Below are positions 11,861-24,066 of a stretch of 64,000 nucleotides of DNA, one piece after another; the stretch's first letter is position 1, and each line of letters begins with the position of its first letter. The stretch covers positions 1,984,001 to 2,048,000 of the forward strand of contig OZ018415.1 of assembly GCA_963969595.1 (NCBI GenBank). Reading direction: 5' to 3'. The notes under the pieces are model-generated. The model worked only from the letters and a program-made list of their open reading frames with translations, was not told the origin of the DNA and ran no database searches. The stretch comes from Neckera pumila (Eukaryota > Streptophyta > Bryopsida > Hypnales > Neckeraceae). The translations under genes and the position numbers were made by a program.

Positions 11861-14063
11861 CAAGTTCCGATTGAAATTCCCCTACCTGCCGTCTGCAGGT
11901 TCATGCCTTTTCAATCTCCTTGTGCTTTTGAGATCATACTGGCTGGCCTTCACACATTCTCTTACAAATTCATAACCCAATAAGCTTATTCTGTGGTCCT
12001 CCAGGCAGATGGGGATCATCTTGAACTAAGGAAACTCTTTGTTTCTCACACCTGAGTTTTTAAAAAGGGGCCATTTAACGGAAGTTCGGTTCATACTCCG
12101 TAGTTGGGTGCGGTCAGGTTTAATGAAACTTCGCCCAACGTACAAACCTCGAGAAAGAACCAAAAGTGTGGAGATCAAGACATGACCTCGATGCCCATGG
12201 GGACAAGATGGCCCCAAGACAACCAAAAAATGATTGGATTAAGTGGCCTATTGTGGCTTGTAGACTAGTGATTACCAAGTCAAGGGGACAAGATCACAAG
12301 ATCACTTGGCGGAAAATTCTTCCAGCAACGTCCTTGTCATTTTTGCATTTGTTGTTGAACTTCTTGTCTCATGGCCACTACGAAAGTAGTATTTTTTCGG
12401 TTTAATAAATTCTGAATTATGTTAGCTGCCTTAGATGTCCAAGTTTTCCAATACTTTTGGTAGAAAAGCTTCCCAGTGGAAATCAAAGGCTCCACCACTG
12501 CAACAAGAATAGCAATGAATATAAATCAGTCATCTTATGAAACCTCTCTACACTCAGCTTGCTCAATTTTGCAAAGAAAATTGGTTTGGCTGGGATTGCT
12601 TCACTAAGGTAGAAGGTCCTAGAATGGAGCAGGCTCTAAAATGGAACAAGCTCCAGAGGCACATTTGGCACTCTCCAATGTATATGTATATGGTCTACAT
12701 TTTGAGGAGGTGGTCGACTTAGAGCCTGTCAAAATGAGTTTTGTTGCAACTCCAAAAATCTGTAACTAATTCCACAAAGGGCTAGACAAATATGAAACTA
12801 CTTAGGTAGATGTCAACTCCATTCTTCCTTTCGATGAAAGTTTATTGAAAAATGCTTCATGGAATTTAGCTTCCTCCAAAATGAAAACTAGTTGCTAGGT
12901 GGTTCATTTTTGGACCTCCTACCTTAGAGTTACTCTTAAAGTGTGTGCAATGAGGGACCAAGAGCCCGAGTTTTGAGAAAAATACAATACAAAACTCCTT
13001 GAAGTACCCAAACTTGGTACGATGGAGGTTGGTGTTGTGTTTCTTTTGTACTATTCTTAGTTGAACCTTCTTTTGACACCCCTTCTATAAACTAAGGTTC
13101 TCTATACAATTAGCTCTATTGTGTCATTAACTTTACTTTGCTCATTTGCTATATGAAGTTTCAATAGAGAATTCCAACCTATACAAACAAAATTGCACAA
13201 TTCAACAAACTCCTTATCATTGTCCTAGATATTTTTTGAGTTTTACTAGTTATTTTCCTTCAATTCTTAAATTGAAGCGTTTTTGCAAGTACCAAGATTG
13301 GGTTTGTTTCTCTACTTTTTATTCTAAATATAAAATTTATAGATTTTTTCACAATTTTTTTTTCCAATCACAATGTTTTCAAAATGCAACCAGTATTTTT
13401 CTTCTTTTCTTTTTTTTCCCCCAATTTCACCAGCTAACTTAACAATGAACTAACCCGCAATTTGATTTGATTCTCCCCAAACTTACAGTGCTGCTTACTT
13501 CTTCCTTTTCCCCCATTTTCAATGATCTGTACCTTGAGCTTTGCCTGAGTGGACCAACGGAAGCTCGGCCATCTCCATCTTCAGCTGACACCGTGTTCCT
13601 CTGGACTCGGACTCCTCCAACATATCACACCATGAGGCAGATGTGGGACTGCAACTTGTCATAAATTTCCCTTAAATTACGACGCAGAAATCACAACAGA
13701 CTGGAACAGGCAGTACTTAAAAACTTATTAACTTCGTGCATCCATCCCATCTCCATGGTGTACACAGATTTGAATATTTGAATAATAAAGCAACAGTTAA
13801 TATGGGGAATGATTCTCACAATTTCAGAAACCACCAACTGAAATACCATGATTGTCGGATCAGTAGGGTCAGCAGAAAAATAATTCTAAAAATAGAGGCC
13901 AAAATTTCAAGGATTGTTTCTTCTTTCAAAAAAACAAAACAATTGTAATTTTGGTAGAAAAGAACATTGGGAAAAATTATATTTCTAGTATATGTCAAAC
14001 CTTGTGTGTGTGGTGGTGGTCGGGGGGATTATTTAGGGGAAAGGTGATGACCTTGTCCTGCAC
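11861..14063. other. Unassigned DNA, no gene called
   Basis: There are GC-richer patches near 11880-12400 and 13500-13670. Frames inside them (for example 13467-13664 +) are short and unlike known proteins. Low-complexity TTTTCCC and (TG)-rich tracts occur near 13390 and 14005. No repeat end of the families described here was found. Confidence 0.35.
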
Positions 14064-15278
14064 TTAACCCCTAAAGGCCCATTGTCCCTTTAGGGGACAA
14101 ATGGGATTTTGGACAAGTACCTACCAGCCTTTTTTTTTGGTTTTTGAAAAAGTGCCAAGATGGAGATCACTTAAAATTTGGTGAAGCATTTTATTTCTTT
14201 GTACATCCATCTTTTGTACCATACAACACTTTTCAATCAAATTCATACACATTTTCATCCAAATTTGACGATTTCATCCATATTTTAAATTGGATTGAAA
14301 TTTTTCTGGCAAAAAAAGATTACTTTTTTCTGGCAAAAAAAAGATTACTTTTTTCTGGCAAAAAAAAGATTTTCACTATGAAATGGTGCTTTGGCTCCAT
14401 TTTGCTGCCCAAAAAAGGGCTAGTACCTACGGGCTGAAATTTTGTGATTTTCCGAAACTTTTTTGAAAGATAGAAAAACTAATAAGCTTTGTGGGAATAT
14501 AGTTTTTTTTTCAATCGGTGCCCGGGAAAAAATGTTATGCCCAAATAAGCTCAAAATAGGGGACAGGGCTGGAAAAAAATTTGCATTTAAAATTTTTTTT
14601 TTCTAATTTTTTTTCTTATAGAGTATGGTTTTGTCTATCTGGAAAGCCTTGATTCATTTCATTTTGATTTTTTTGAGAAAGTTGTGGACAATCTTGTTTT
14701 TTGGGCACTTAGAGCATCTTTCTAAAAAAAATAACTTATAGGATTCATTTCTAAATTCAGTTTTAACAATTTTTCAAAAAAAAAGTTCCACAAGGTTTAG
14801 TTTTTCTACTAGAACAATCTTACCATTGGGATTATTGCTTTTTAATTCCATATAAAAGATATTAAGATTTAAGATTTTCCTTCTATCTCGTACCTACTTC
14901 TACTTAACAATTTTTTTAGTAATGAAATTAAGTTTTTTTGGATTTTTTTCCCCCTAGAATCTCAACTCAGTTTTCTACTATGTTTAAAGCTCAAAAGTTT
15001 GTAGTGCAAAAAATTTAAGATAAAAATGTTCAAAGTCATAAAATCTAGTTCCACAATGTGCTGAAAAACTTTTTTTTTTTCACTTTAAATGCATCTTGCA
15101 ATCTACATGGTCAAAAATTCTGAAATTTTTTCCACACATTTTCATACTAGTTAGGTGTAAGATCCTATGGTTAGATGTGAAAAAAAATAATTTTCAAATT
15201 TTTTTACACTTTGCTATAGAAATGGCAGTTTTGACTGTTTTGGGGCAAAAAAAAAGACCTTGGGCCTTTAGGGGTTAA
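14064..15278 (-). mobile_element. A3: TTAA-type TIR element, group A, interrupted by a hAT-like MITE
   Basis: It is in reverse orientation, from TTAACCCCTAAAGGCCCATT to CCTTGGGCCTTTAGGGGTTAA, both TTAA ends intact. It is 1215 bp because of the insertion at 14125-14422. Subtracting the insertion and its duplication leaves 909 bp, the usual group A length. Confidence 0.88.
14125..14422. mobile_element. Non-autonomous hAT-like MITE, 298 bp, with 8-bp target duplication
   Basis: GTACCTAC occurs on both sides (14117-14124 and 14423-14430), where other group A copies have it once. The insert begins CAGCCTTTTTTTTTGG and ends CCAAAAAAGGGCTA, an imperfect inverted repeat of the hAT form (YAG...CTR). 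The duplication fits the hAT preference nTnnnnAn. Inside are three tandem copies of a unit of about 24 bp with core TTTTTCTGGCAAAAAAA, near 14302-14370. Confidence 0.75.
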
Positions 15279-15663
15279 TGTAAGATAGTTTAATTTCAAA
15301 AGTTGTATGGATATGGGATACTCATTCACAAAAATCTAAGATTGTAGTTCATCTATGATGTCTCTCATTATTAATCTTATTTGGAGATGTTGGTGTGACA
15401 GATCCTAGGTACGTTCATACAATATTGGTAATATCTCTATAAGCATGGCTTTTGACTAGTTGTATAAGTATTTACAGAATTACAAAAGAAATTATGGAAT
15501 TTGTCTTGATTTTCAAGAACATTTAACATACTAAAACTTTTTCTTTGAATGTCACAGGTATAAATAAATTATGAAGAAATGATTTCTGGTTTGTAACTTT
15601 ACAAAAGTATTGGTACAGGTTTAACTTTTTATTGTTGCTCATTGATTTAGTTTTATTCCTGTC

Positions 15664-16599
15664 TTAACCGCTGAAATACCAAGGCCATTTTCTAGCTCGG
15701 AAACCACTCAAAATTGTCATGTCTGTTTCAATCACCCAAGAAACCAAAAAACATTTTTAATTTTTTTTAAATTTTTTTTAAGAATCTAACCGTAAGATCT
15801 TGTACTTCACTTGTCTTTGATCATATGGTAAAAATTTCATGAAGTTTGACTATACGGATTGGAAGATATAGCATTTGAAGTTGGATAAGTCTTTTTGAAA
15901 AAGTATTTTTGAATGCTAGCCTGCAATTTTAGATGCCTTTGACTGCGATTTTTGGAAATATTTTGCACTATGGACCATAAATTTAAAGTTTTTTTGCTAA
16001 ACATTTGAATTGATAGTGGGTGAGGGTGGAGGTGGGGGGAATTTCAGAATATTAAAACTTAAATTTTACATATAATAAATTATTAAGGTAGAAGTAGGTC
16101 CGAGATTGAATGAAATACTAAATTATCAATTGCTTTAAGATGGAATTGAAAAATCATAATTCCAATAGTGAGACTCTATCAACTTCAAATAAACTTCACT
16201 TCATCAAAGAAAAGTTGAAAAAAATTGAAAAGTACATTTTAAAATGAATTTTATAAGTTCTTTTTTGAAAAAGATGTACAAATTGCCCCAAAAACAAGAT
16301 TGTCCATAATTTTCTTTATTATTAGTTCAAACAAAATGTATCAAAGCTTCAAATGTGGACAAAAGTATAATCTTTTAGAAAATATTTAAAATGAAAAAAA
16401 ATTGTTTTTTTTGCATTTTTTTGGTTCTGCCCGGGAAACTGCTTTTAAGACTTTGGATGGCATAACTTTTGCTCCCGGGCACTGATTGAAAATATATATT
16501 TTGGAAAGCTAATGTAATTTCCTATATTCCAAAAAAAATTCTAAAAAATTAGGTCAAAATTTGAGGTCACACAAGGGGACTTGGGTACTTTAGGGTTAA
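15664..16599 (+). mobile_element. D2: TTAA-type TIR element, group D, full length
   Basis: It begins TTAACCGCTGAAATACCAAG and ends GGGTACTTTAGGGTTAA, 936 bp. Group D modules are present in order (GATCTTGTACTTCACTTGTC, GTAGAAGTAGGTCCGAGATT, CATAACTTTTGCTCCCGGGC). The 385 bp between A3 and D2 hold nothing recognised. Confidence 0.82.
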
Positions 16600-16739
16600 G
16601 CCTTTCCAAGCTTTTAGAATAATTTATACTCATGGAAAAAGTTTGGAATAATCTTGTAGTTTTATCATCAAAAAAATTGAGTTTATAAACCCAAAATTTC
16701 AGTATCTTAACTTGTAAAGTTTTAAAATTGTACTTTACC

Positions 16740-17350
16740 AAAAATCTTTTTGAACTACTATTTCTAGTGCAAAGAAGTGAATCATGGAAAACAAACTATT
16801 TTTTTTTCATATCAAAATGTAGAATCTTGTATTAGACTTGTATAGGAATGTGTGGAAAGCTTTTAGGAACTTTGACCAAGTTGATCGTAAGTTATGATTG
16901 TTCAAAGTGATAAGAAATGATTTTTTGCACCTTCCTGTAATAGTTTCTTATGCTTTCAATCCTTTTAACTTGAATTTATTGAACTATTGGGTTTTGAAAT
17001 TAAAATCTTTGTGGTAGAAAATTGGATTAAAAATCTAGGAAAAAAGAGTTTTTCCTTCTTTAAAAAAATTATACTCATTCTTTAAAAAATTATTAAGTAG
17101 AAGTAGGTGCAAGATAGGAGGGGGGGAAATCTACAATAGAATTGAATTGCCATCATAAAGATGAGATAGTTGCAACAAGTAATTAACACCCGATGGACAT
17201 TCTTTTGCAAAAGTTACAAATTTTGAATGCAACACAAATTCTACATGTTATTGTTTCTAGAAGATGCCATAATCACTAACAAAACAAGAGTCTCTATGAT
17301 TTCACATCACTAATCCATATAGAATGAATAAATGCATTCCATGTAGACAT
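16740..17350 (+). mobile_element. A4: degenerate group A/D element without clear ends
   Basis: Ordered matches to group A remain (TATAGGAATGTGTGGAAAGC, AAGTAGAAGTAGGTGCAAGA, GATGCCATAATCACTAACAA). The TTAA ends and about one third of the body are missing. An old copy. Confidence 0.5.
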
Positions 17351-20300
17351 AAATATATGCATGATACTTTATCAGATGTAAATAAATAGTTTTTATTCAT
17401 GCCCTTGTTTGTTGCTAGTACACTAGTATTACATTGATTTGTTATGATTATATGTTAAAATTATTGCAGTCATTTGATGGATTTTTTATGCATTTTTTTT
17501 CAATATCAATATCCATCAACATCAATATTTTTGTATGAAATTGAATTAAATCATAGGCTCTATGAGGGGCTCTTTAAGTGCTTATGGATTAATCAATAAG
17601 ATAAGGATAGGTGGATTTAGTAAATTTGTATTATCATTGTTTGTTTTTTCAAAGAAAAATTTAATTTTTTTTATAAAGAAATTCAATGATTTAAAACCCA
17701 GTGAACCAAAAAATAAGGAAAAAATCATAAATTTCTCATAACGCATAGGAAAAATGAGACTCCTTCAATTTGCATATATGAATTAATGTTCTTTTATATT
17801 ATAAAATAATGCATCCATACAATGAACTCCAATGCATTTATATTATAAACTTCAATGCAAACTTCAATTAGGCTCGTTTTAAATTAGTTTAAGTACTACT
17901 TTCTTTACACTTTGAAAGCACCAACTTCATTTGTATAAAATGAAATCAAAATATTGGCAATTTTGTTAAAACCAATTTTTTAATTTGAAAAGCATTCACA
18001 AGGCAATAATGGTCAAATTGTCTTCATTTGTAAATAATCCATATTCCAATGAGTGGAGAATCCAACAAGTTTTGTGGTATATGACGTGCCAATTCATTTT
18101 TCTAAAGTGATGATTCAAAGCATAACAATGGCAAATTGTTGAGCAATATTTTATGAAAATAAAAAAACAAATCATTCAAGGAATATTATTAAAAATTGTT
18201 ACAACATATCAATCAAGGAAAAATGATTAATGATATGGAATTACAAATATAAGCTATTTTGGACCAAATTTCTTTCTAGACACTTGCAATATTTAATTTT
18301 CAATTTTGAAGAGGTTAGTCCATGAGAACTTACATTCTTCCAATTCTCTCTATATATATACTTTATCAAAACATGAAATGTTATTCACTTATTCTAGCAA
18401 TGCAAAATTTGTCTCTATTTTTAGTTCTATTTTTTAATGTAGTCTGCTATTGAATTGTTCATTTTCAAACCATAGAATCTTTGGATTTGAAACAAGATCC
18501 ATAATTTTTTTCATCTTCATGTGAAGATTTACTGTGGTACTTCAGTTTTTGTTTCATGACTAATTTTCATGTTTCAATACATAATTTTGATAATAATAAT
18601 TTACATTATTCATTTGAAGCTTGCGCCTTGCATCTATCTATCTTCCCCCAACTAAGGGTAAATGCAAGAAAACTACCCGTATTTTGTGATAGCTTAGTGT
18701 CCTATATTCTTCATCCTTTCTAGCTGATTTAGAGCCTTTGAATCCAAATTTGAATTCAAAATTTCCAAATTCTATCACCAATAGGTGGAAAATAAAGAAT
18801 TCCAATGTTTTCTAGGGATAAAAATGTAGACTTCAAATGACCACCTTAATGTCCTACAAATAATAAGGGTTCTTACCCCCAAATATTGTGGACCTAAGTA
18901 AATTATACAAATGTGTAACTAATATCCCATAGTATCAAACATTCAATACATTTGTATATAGGATGCTAAACCCATTCTACATTGAAGTGGACCATAGAAG
19001 GTGAATGAAGGGTAATAGTAAAAAAAAGAGCCCCCTATTTTGTACCGTGTTAATTCTATGTTCTTCACTTCTCCTAGCTAATTTGGTGCCTTTGATTTTA
19101 TGAATTCAAAATATGCAAATTTTATCATATGTGAAAAATGAAAAATTCCTGCATTTTTCCAAGGGTAAATTCACCCTGCATGGCCCACTTTGTGCGACAG
19201 GTTTGAAAACAAACCCATTTGTAGACATTGCTAAGGGAACTAACCTTAAATCGCACAGTTAAGCAATTTAGCATGATTGAGTATGGTTTTCACTAATATA
19301 TTGAAAAAAAAATTGTGGGGTCCCATTGGTAGTCCAAAGGGGATTCTAGAATCTCTTAGAATACATTTTTTGGACACTGTGTGAATAAACTATGAGTTTC
19401 CAAAGTGTTGAGATTGAATAGATGTATCCGAAAGCAATCATAGAGTCATATGAACGGTGGGAGTACATTTTAAGCAAGAATGTCCGCTGCGCAATTTTAG
19501 GAAGCGTGCGATTTTAAGTGTAGTTACCTTATCCCCAGCCCAGCGCTGCCACGCGGTCCTTGGCTGCGGTCCTTGGCTCCAAGACAACAGAAGGGGTTGC
19601 TTTGGGGGAGTCAAGTCGTAGAGACAGTCCTGAAGGAGCTATCCAACCCAGTTAATAATAAGATTCCGACCATTGAACCTTCACTCCTACCCCCTCCAAA
19701 AAATTATTGCGTTGGTGGGGACGAGCCCGATCATGCCGAGGGGGGTCTGGTGGGTAACTTAAAAACATTTGACATTGAGGTAAATTCAGCGCAATAATAA
19801 AACTGTCAAACTCCAACCAAAAATACAGCAACACAGACACCCCAGACTCAAAAGAAATGGCATCATACCAATACGTGCAACTGAGCATAACACTCAATAG
19901 TTTTTCTTCCCCCAGCATTCACCCAAGATGGCAATTAATAGTACCCAATTCCCATCATTGAGTTCCCAGAATGAAATGGTCAAAAAAGAAAAACCCATTG
20001 CTACTCAAGTTATTCCAATTTAGGTAAACTACCCCCATTATGGCCAGTGAACTGACCCCCTTAGTCGTCCCTAAGGGAAAACGCTGAATTTTTTTTATTT
20101 TGCCATGCATGATAAAATTTGCAAATTTTGAACTCATATTTGTAATCAGAGCCCCCAAATTAGCCAGGAGAGGTGTACAAGGTAATTAAATTAATCAAGC
20201 ATAAAATAGGGGGGCTTTTCTCTTACATGCACCTCTAGAATGACTTATGGGGAAGAAAATTGGTAGAAGCTCTACAATAGCTATGTTTTTGACATCTATC

Positions 20301-20514
20301 TATAGGCATGTCTATACAATTTCATGGGAAGCTAAAGGCACCACCAATCTGTAAATTAAAAAAATAAAATCACATAAAATCCAAAAATCATTTTTTCAAT
20401 TGTAATGTTGTAAGTTTCTTATTGCTTATCTACCACTTAAATTTGTTCCCACATTTTTTGGATAACAATATTCATTTTGTCCATTAGAGGGGGGTCAAGG
20501 TGAACCATTTATAG
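17351..20514. other. AT-rich intergenic DNA with one diverged duplicated segment
   Basis: Segments near 18650-18810 and 19010-19160 are diverged direct copies: both have the order CCC-(G)TATTTTGT, TTCTTCA-CTT, CTAGCT-ATTT, CCTTTGA, GAATTCAAAAT. The patch 19480-19760 is GC-richer, with open frames on both strands and no recognised product. Nothing else is supported over these 3.1 kb. Confidence 0.35.
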
Positions 20515-21438
20515 TTAACCCCTAAAGGACCAAGGCCCTATTTCTGCAAAAAAACCCCTCAAAACTGCCATTTCTATAGCAAAGAGTAAAAACTTTTGAA
20601 AAATGTTTTTTTTTCACATATAAATGTGAGATCTTATATCTAATTAGTATGAAAATGTGTTAAGAAAAATTTAGAATTTTTGACAATACAAACTACAAGA
20701 TATTTGCATCTACCATGAAAAAAAAAAAATTCAGCACATTGTGGGCTTAAATTTTTGACTTTGAACATTTTTAACTTTACATAATTGCACTACAAAGTTT
20801 TGAACTTTAAATATTTATAGTGGAAGATTGATTTGAGAATCTAGCAAAAAAGAAAATTCAAAAAAACTTAAATTTCATACTTCAAAAAATTGTTAAGTAG
20901 AAGTAGGTACGAGATAGAAGGAAAATCTAAAATATTAATATCTTTGATATGGAATTAAAATGCACTAATTCCAATGGTGAGATTGATCTAGCAAAAAAAT
21001 CAAACCACATGCAAATTTTTTTCTGAAAAATAGTAAAGTTGCATTCAAAAATGAATCCTATAAGTTTATTTTTTCAAGAAGATGCTTAAAGTGCCCAAAA
21101 AATAAGATTGTCCATAACTTTCTCATAACAAGTTCAAATGGAATGAACCAAAACTTTCTAGATAGACAAAAATATAATCTATGAGGAAAAAATCCAAAAA
21201 AACAAATTCAAATTTTTGCAAATTTTTTTTTGTTGCCCCCTCTCCCTTGTTTGGAGCTTATTTGGACATAACTTTTTTCCCTAGGCACTGATTGAAAAAA
21301 GTGTATATTCTTACGGAGCTTATCAATTTTTCTATCTTCAAAAAAAGTTTCAAAAAATCAAGACAAACATTTGGCCTGTAGGTACCTACCCAAAATCTCA
21401 TTTGTTCCTTGAAGGGATAACGGTCCTTTAGGGATTAT
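20515..21438 (+). mobile_element. A5: TTAA-type TIR element, group A, full length
   Basis: It starts TTAACCCCTAAAGGACCAAG; the right end is GGTCCTTTAGGGATTAT, where the last base of the expected TTAA is changed. 924 bp, and the body follows the group A order throughout. Confidence 0.85.
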
Positions 21439-21622
21439 TATCCTATCAAAATAGTGTACTATAGACTAGAAGAATTTAATCTCATAGAACATCTTCTTTA
21501 AAAAAGCTTTTCAAACTGAATAGTTTATTCGTCACAAAATCAGGAAGTAGCTAGTTGGAAATTACTAAATGGTACTCCAATCTTAACCTCTAAAGTCTCA
21601 TTGTCCTCTCAAAGAAGGAGTG

Positions 21623-21860
21623 TTAGCATGTGAGCATAGAATCTATGAGCCCATGAGCCTAGGAGTTTATATTATAGACCCTTTCTATAATTACAGGTGT
21701 TTATGTTGTAGGTATCCTTGTTATAGATTCTTTCCATGATATTGTCTATCTATGTTATAAGTACCTATGTTATAAACACCTTCAAATGGTTGTAGGTACA
21801 TACTTACAACTAAGTTCAAGGCTCGTAGGCTCACATTCATCTCTACACTCACATGCTATC
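21623..21860. mobile_element. MITE with TAGCATGTGAG inverted ends, inside D3
   Basis: The left side reads TTAGCATGTGAGCATAGA then GAGCCTAGGAG; the right side reads CTCGTAGGCTCAC then CTACACTCACATGCTAT. These pair over roughly 40 bp with mismatches. CATTGTCC-like sequence flanks both sides, so a target duplication of 7-8 bp is possible, but the exact borders are uncertain. Confidence 0.6.
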
Positions 21861-22666
21861 ATTGTTGTCCACTCGAGGGACAAAACGGATTTTGAATAGG
21901 TTTCTATAAGCTCAATTTTTTATGAAACTTTTTGAAACTCTCTCATAAAATGTATAAATTGATTAGCTTCATAAGAATGTAAATTTTTCATTGCAATTGG
22001 TGCCCAAGAGCAAAAGTTATACCACAATAAGCCCAAAATTAAATTTAGTGGGCAGCACAAAATAATCACAAAATCACAAAATCAAGAATTTCAAATTTTT
22101 TCCTAAAATATTATATTTTTGTCTACATGTGAAGCTCTAATTCATTCTATTTGGACTAGTGATGAGAAAATTATGGATAATCTTGCTTAATTCAAGCAAT
22201 CTAAACATCATTTTGAAAAAAATACTTATTGAATTCATTTTTGACTGCAATTTTTATAATTTTTCAATAAATATTGTTTGACAGGGTCAAATTTGTTGCT
22301 ACAACAATCTTACCATTGGGATTATTGTCTTTCAATTTCATCTTAGAGCTATTAATGATTTAATATTTCATTGAATCTTGGACCTACTTTTATTTCAAAA
22401 ATCAAGTGGTTTTTAAAAAAAATTCTTTTCCTCGACTTTCAACTCAATTCTTCAAGATAGTTTAAAAAAGAATTCAAAGTCCATAGTGTAAAAAGTTTCT
22501 ACAAATGGTAGTAAAAGTCATCAAATATTGCAATCTAGTATTGAAAAAAAATTCTTCTTCTAACATTGAATGCTAATATCTTCTAATTTATATAGTCAAA
22601 CTTCATGATATTTTTACTACATGATCAAAATTAAGTTCAATACAAGATCCAATGGTTAGATTAAAA

Positions 22667-22670
<4 letters not shown>

Positions 22671-22714
<44 letters not shown>
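22671..22714. repeat. Compound microsatellite (AT)15(AG)7
   Basis: Thirty bases of AT repeat run directly into 14 bases of AG repeat, at the place in D3 where other group D copies have a T-rich tract. Confidence 0.95.
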
Positions 22715-22715
<1 letters not shown>

Positions 22716-22785
22716 AGAATGCAATAGAAGTATTAGTTTTGAATGATTTTTGACAAAAAAATGGTCTTGAGACTTTAGGGTTTAA

Positions 22786-23156
22786 ACAACGCTAGGTCTA
22801 CTAAGGAAGTATATCCAAAATCAATAGAGCATCTAAACCAACATAGTGAACAATTTTTGCAGGTTTAATTTTGATAATTACAAGTATCTAGTGTTAGTAT
22901 TTCCTAATTTGTTATTTTTGGATGTATTTACTTCAATATATGGTATTCTAATCAAAATCAAACTACAAAATAATATACCATACGTTGAAGTCTATGTAGC
23001 AAAAGTACTAAAATGATCTCTAATAGACTCTTCATTCTTGTGGACTAAATATATTAGCTAGAAGGAATAAAGTCTATGCAGACAATAAAAATGGTCATGC
23101 CAAGAACCACAATTGGATTAAGGAAGTCTTTGTACATTAGTATCTAAGGAATGTTT
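22786..23156. other. AT-rich spacer, nothing recognised
   Basis: This 370-bp stretch between D3 and A6 shows no repeat ends or frames that I can support. Confidence 0.45.
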
Positions 23157-24066
23157 TTAATCCCTAAAGGACCAAGGCCCTTTTTCTGCCAAAAAACACT
23201 CAAAACTGCCATTTCTATAGCAAAAATTAAAAAAATTTGAAAAATGTTATTTTTTCACATCTAACCGTAGGATCATACACCTAACTAGTATGAGAGTGTG
23301 TGGAAAAAACTTCAAAATTTTTGACCTCACAGATTGCAAGATATCTGTGTTTAAAGTGAAAAAAACAAGTTTTTCAGCACATTGTGGGACTAGATTTTTT
23401 GACTTTGGACATTTTTGACTTTATTTTTTTGCACTACAGAGTTTTGAGCTTTTAATTTTTATATTGGAGAATTGAGTTGAGAATCTAGCCAGAAAAAAAG
23501 TTCAAAAAGAATTAATTTTCATTACTAAAAAAATTGCTAAACAGAAATAGGTTCGAGATAGAAGGAAACTCTATAATATTTATATATTTTAGGTGGGATT
23601 AAAATGCACTAATCCCAATGGTGAGATTGTTCTAGCAAGTAAACTAAACCATGCAAAAAAAAAAGTAAAAAATTTGAAAAATTGCATTCAGAAATGAGTC
23701 CTACAAGTTATTTTTTTCAAAAAGATGCTCTAATTGCCCCCAAAACAAGAATGTCCATAACTTTCTCATACAAAATCCGAATGAAATGAATCAATGCTTT
23801 CTAGATAGACAAAAATATAATCTATGAGTAAAAGATTACTTTAAAAAAAAAAAAAAAATTTGCCCGCCGTCCCCTATTTTGAGCTTATTTGGTCATAACT
23901 TTTGTTCCCAAGCACCAATTGTGAAAAAAATTATATTCCCACGAAGCTAATCAACTTTTCTACCTCCAAAAAAAGTTTCAAGAAATCAGAAGAAAATTTC
24001 AACCCGTATGTACCTGCCTGAAAACTCATTTGTCCCCCGAAGGGACAATGGTCTTTTAGGGGTTAT
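23157..24066 (+). mobile_element. A6: TTAA-type TIR element, group A, full length
   Basis: It begins TTAATCCCTAAAGGACCAAG and ends GGTCTTTTAGGGGTTAT, with TTAA changed to TTAT on the right. 910 bp. It is among the closest relatives of A11 (60903-61813), sharing, for example, the ATTCATATATTTTAGATGGG-like segment. Confidence 0.86.

Larger units (their letters stand above)
21583..22785 (-). mobile_element. D3: TTAA-type TIR element, group D, interrupted
   Basis: Ends are TTAACCTCTAAAGTCTCATT and GAGACTTTAGGGTTTAA. It is 1203 bp because a MITE of about 240 bp (21623-21860) sits close to its left end. A long AT/AG microsatellite lies near its right end. Confidence 0.75.
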
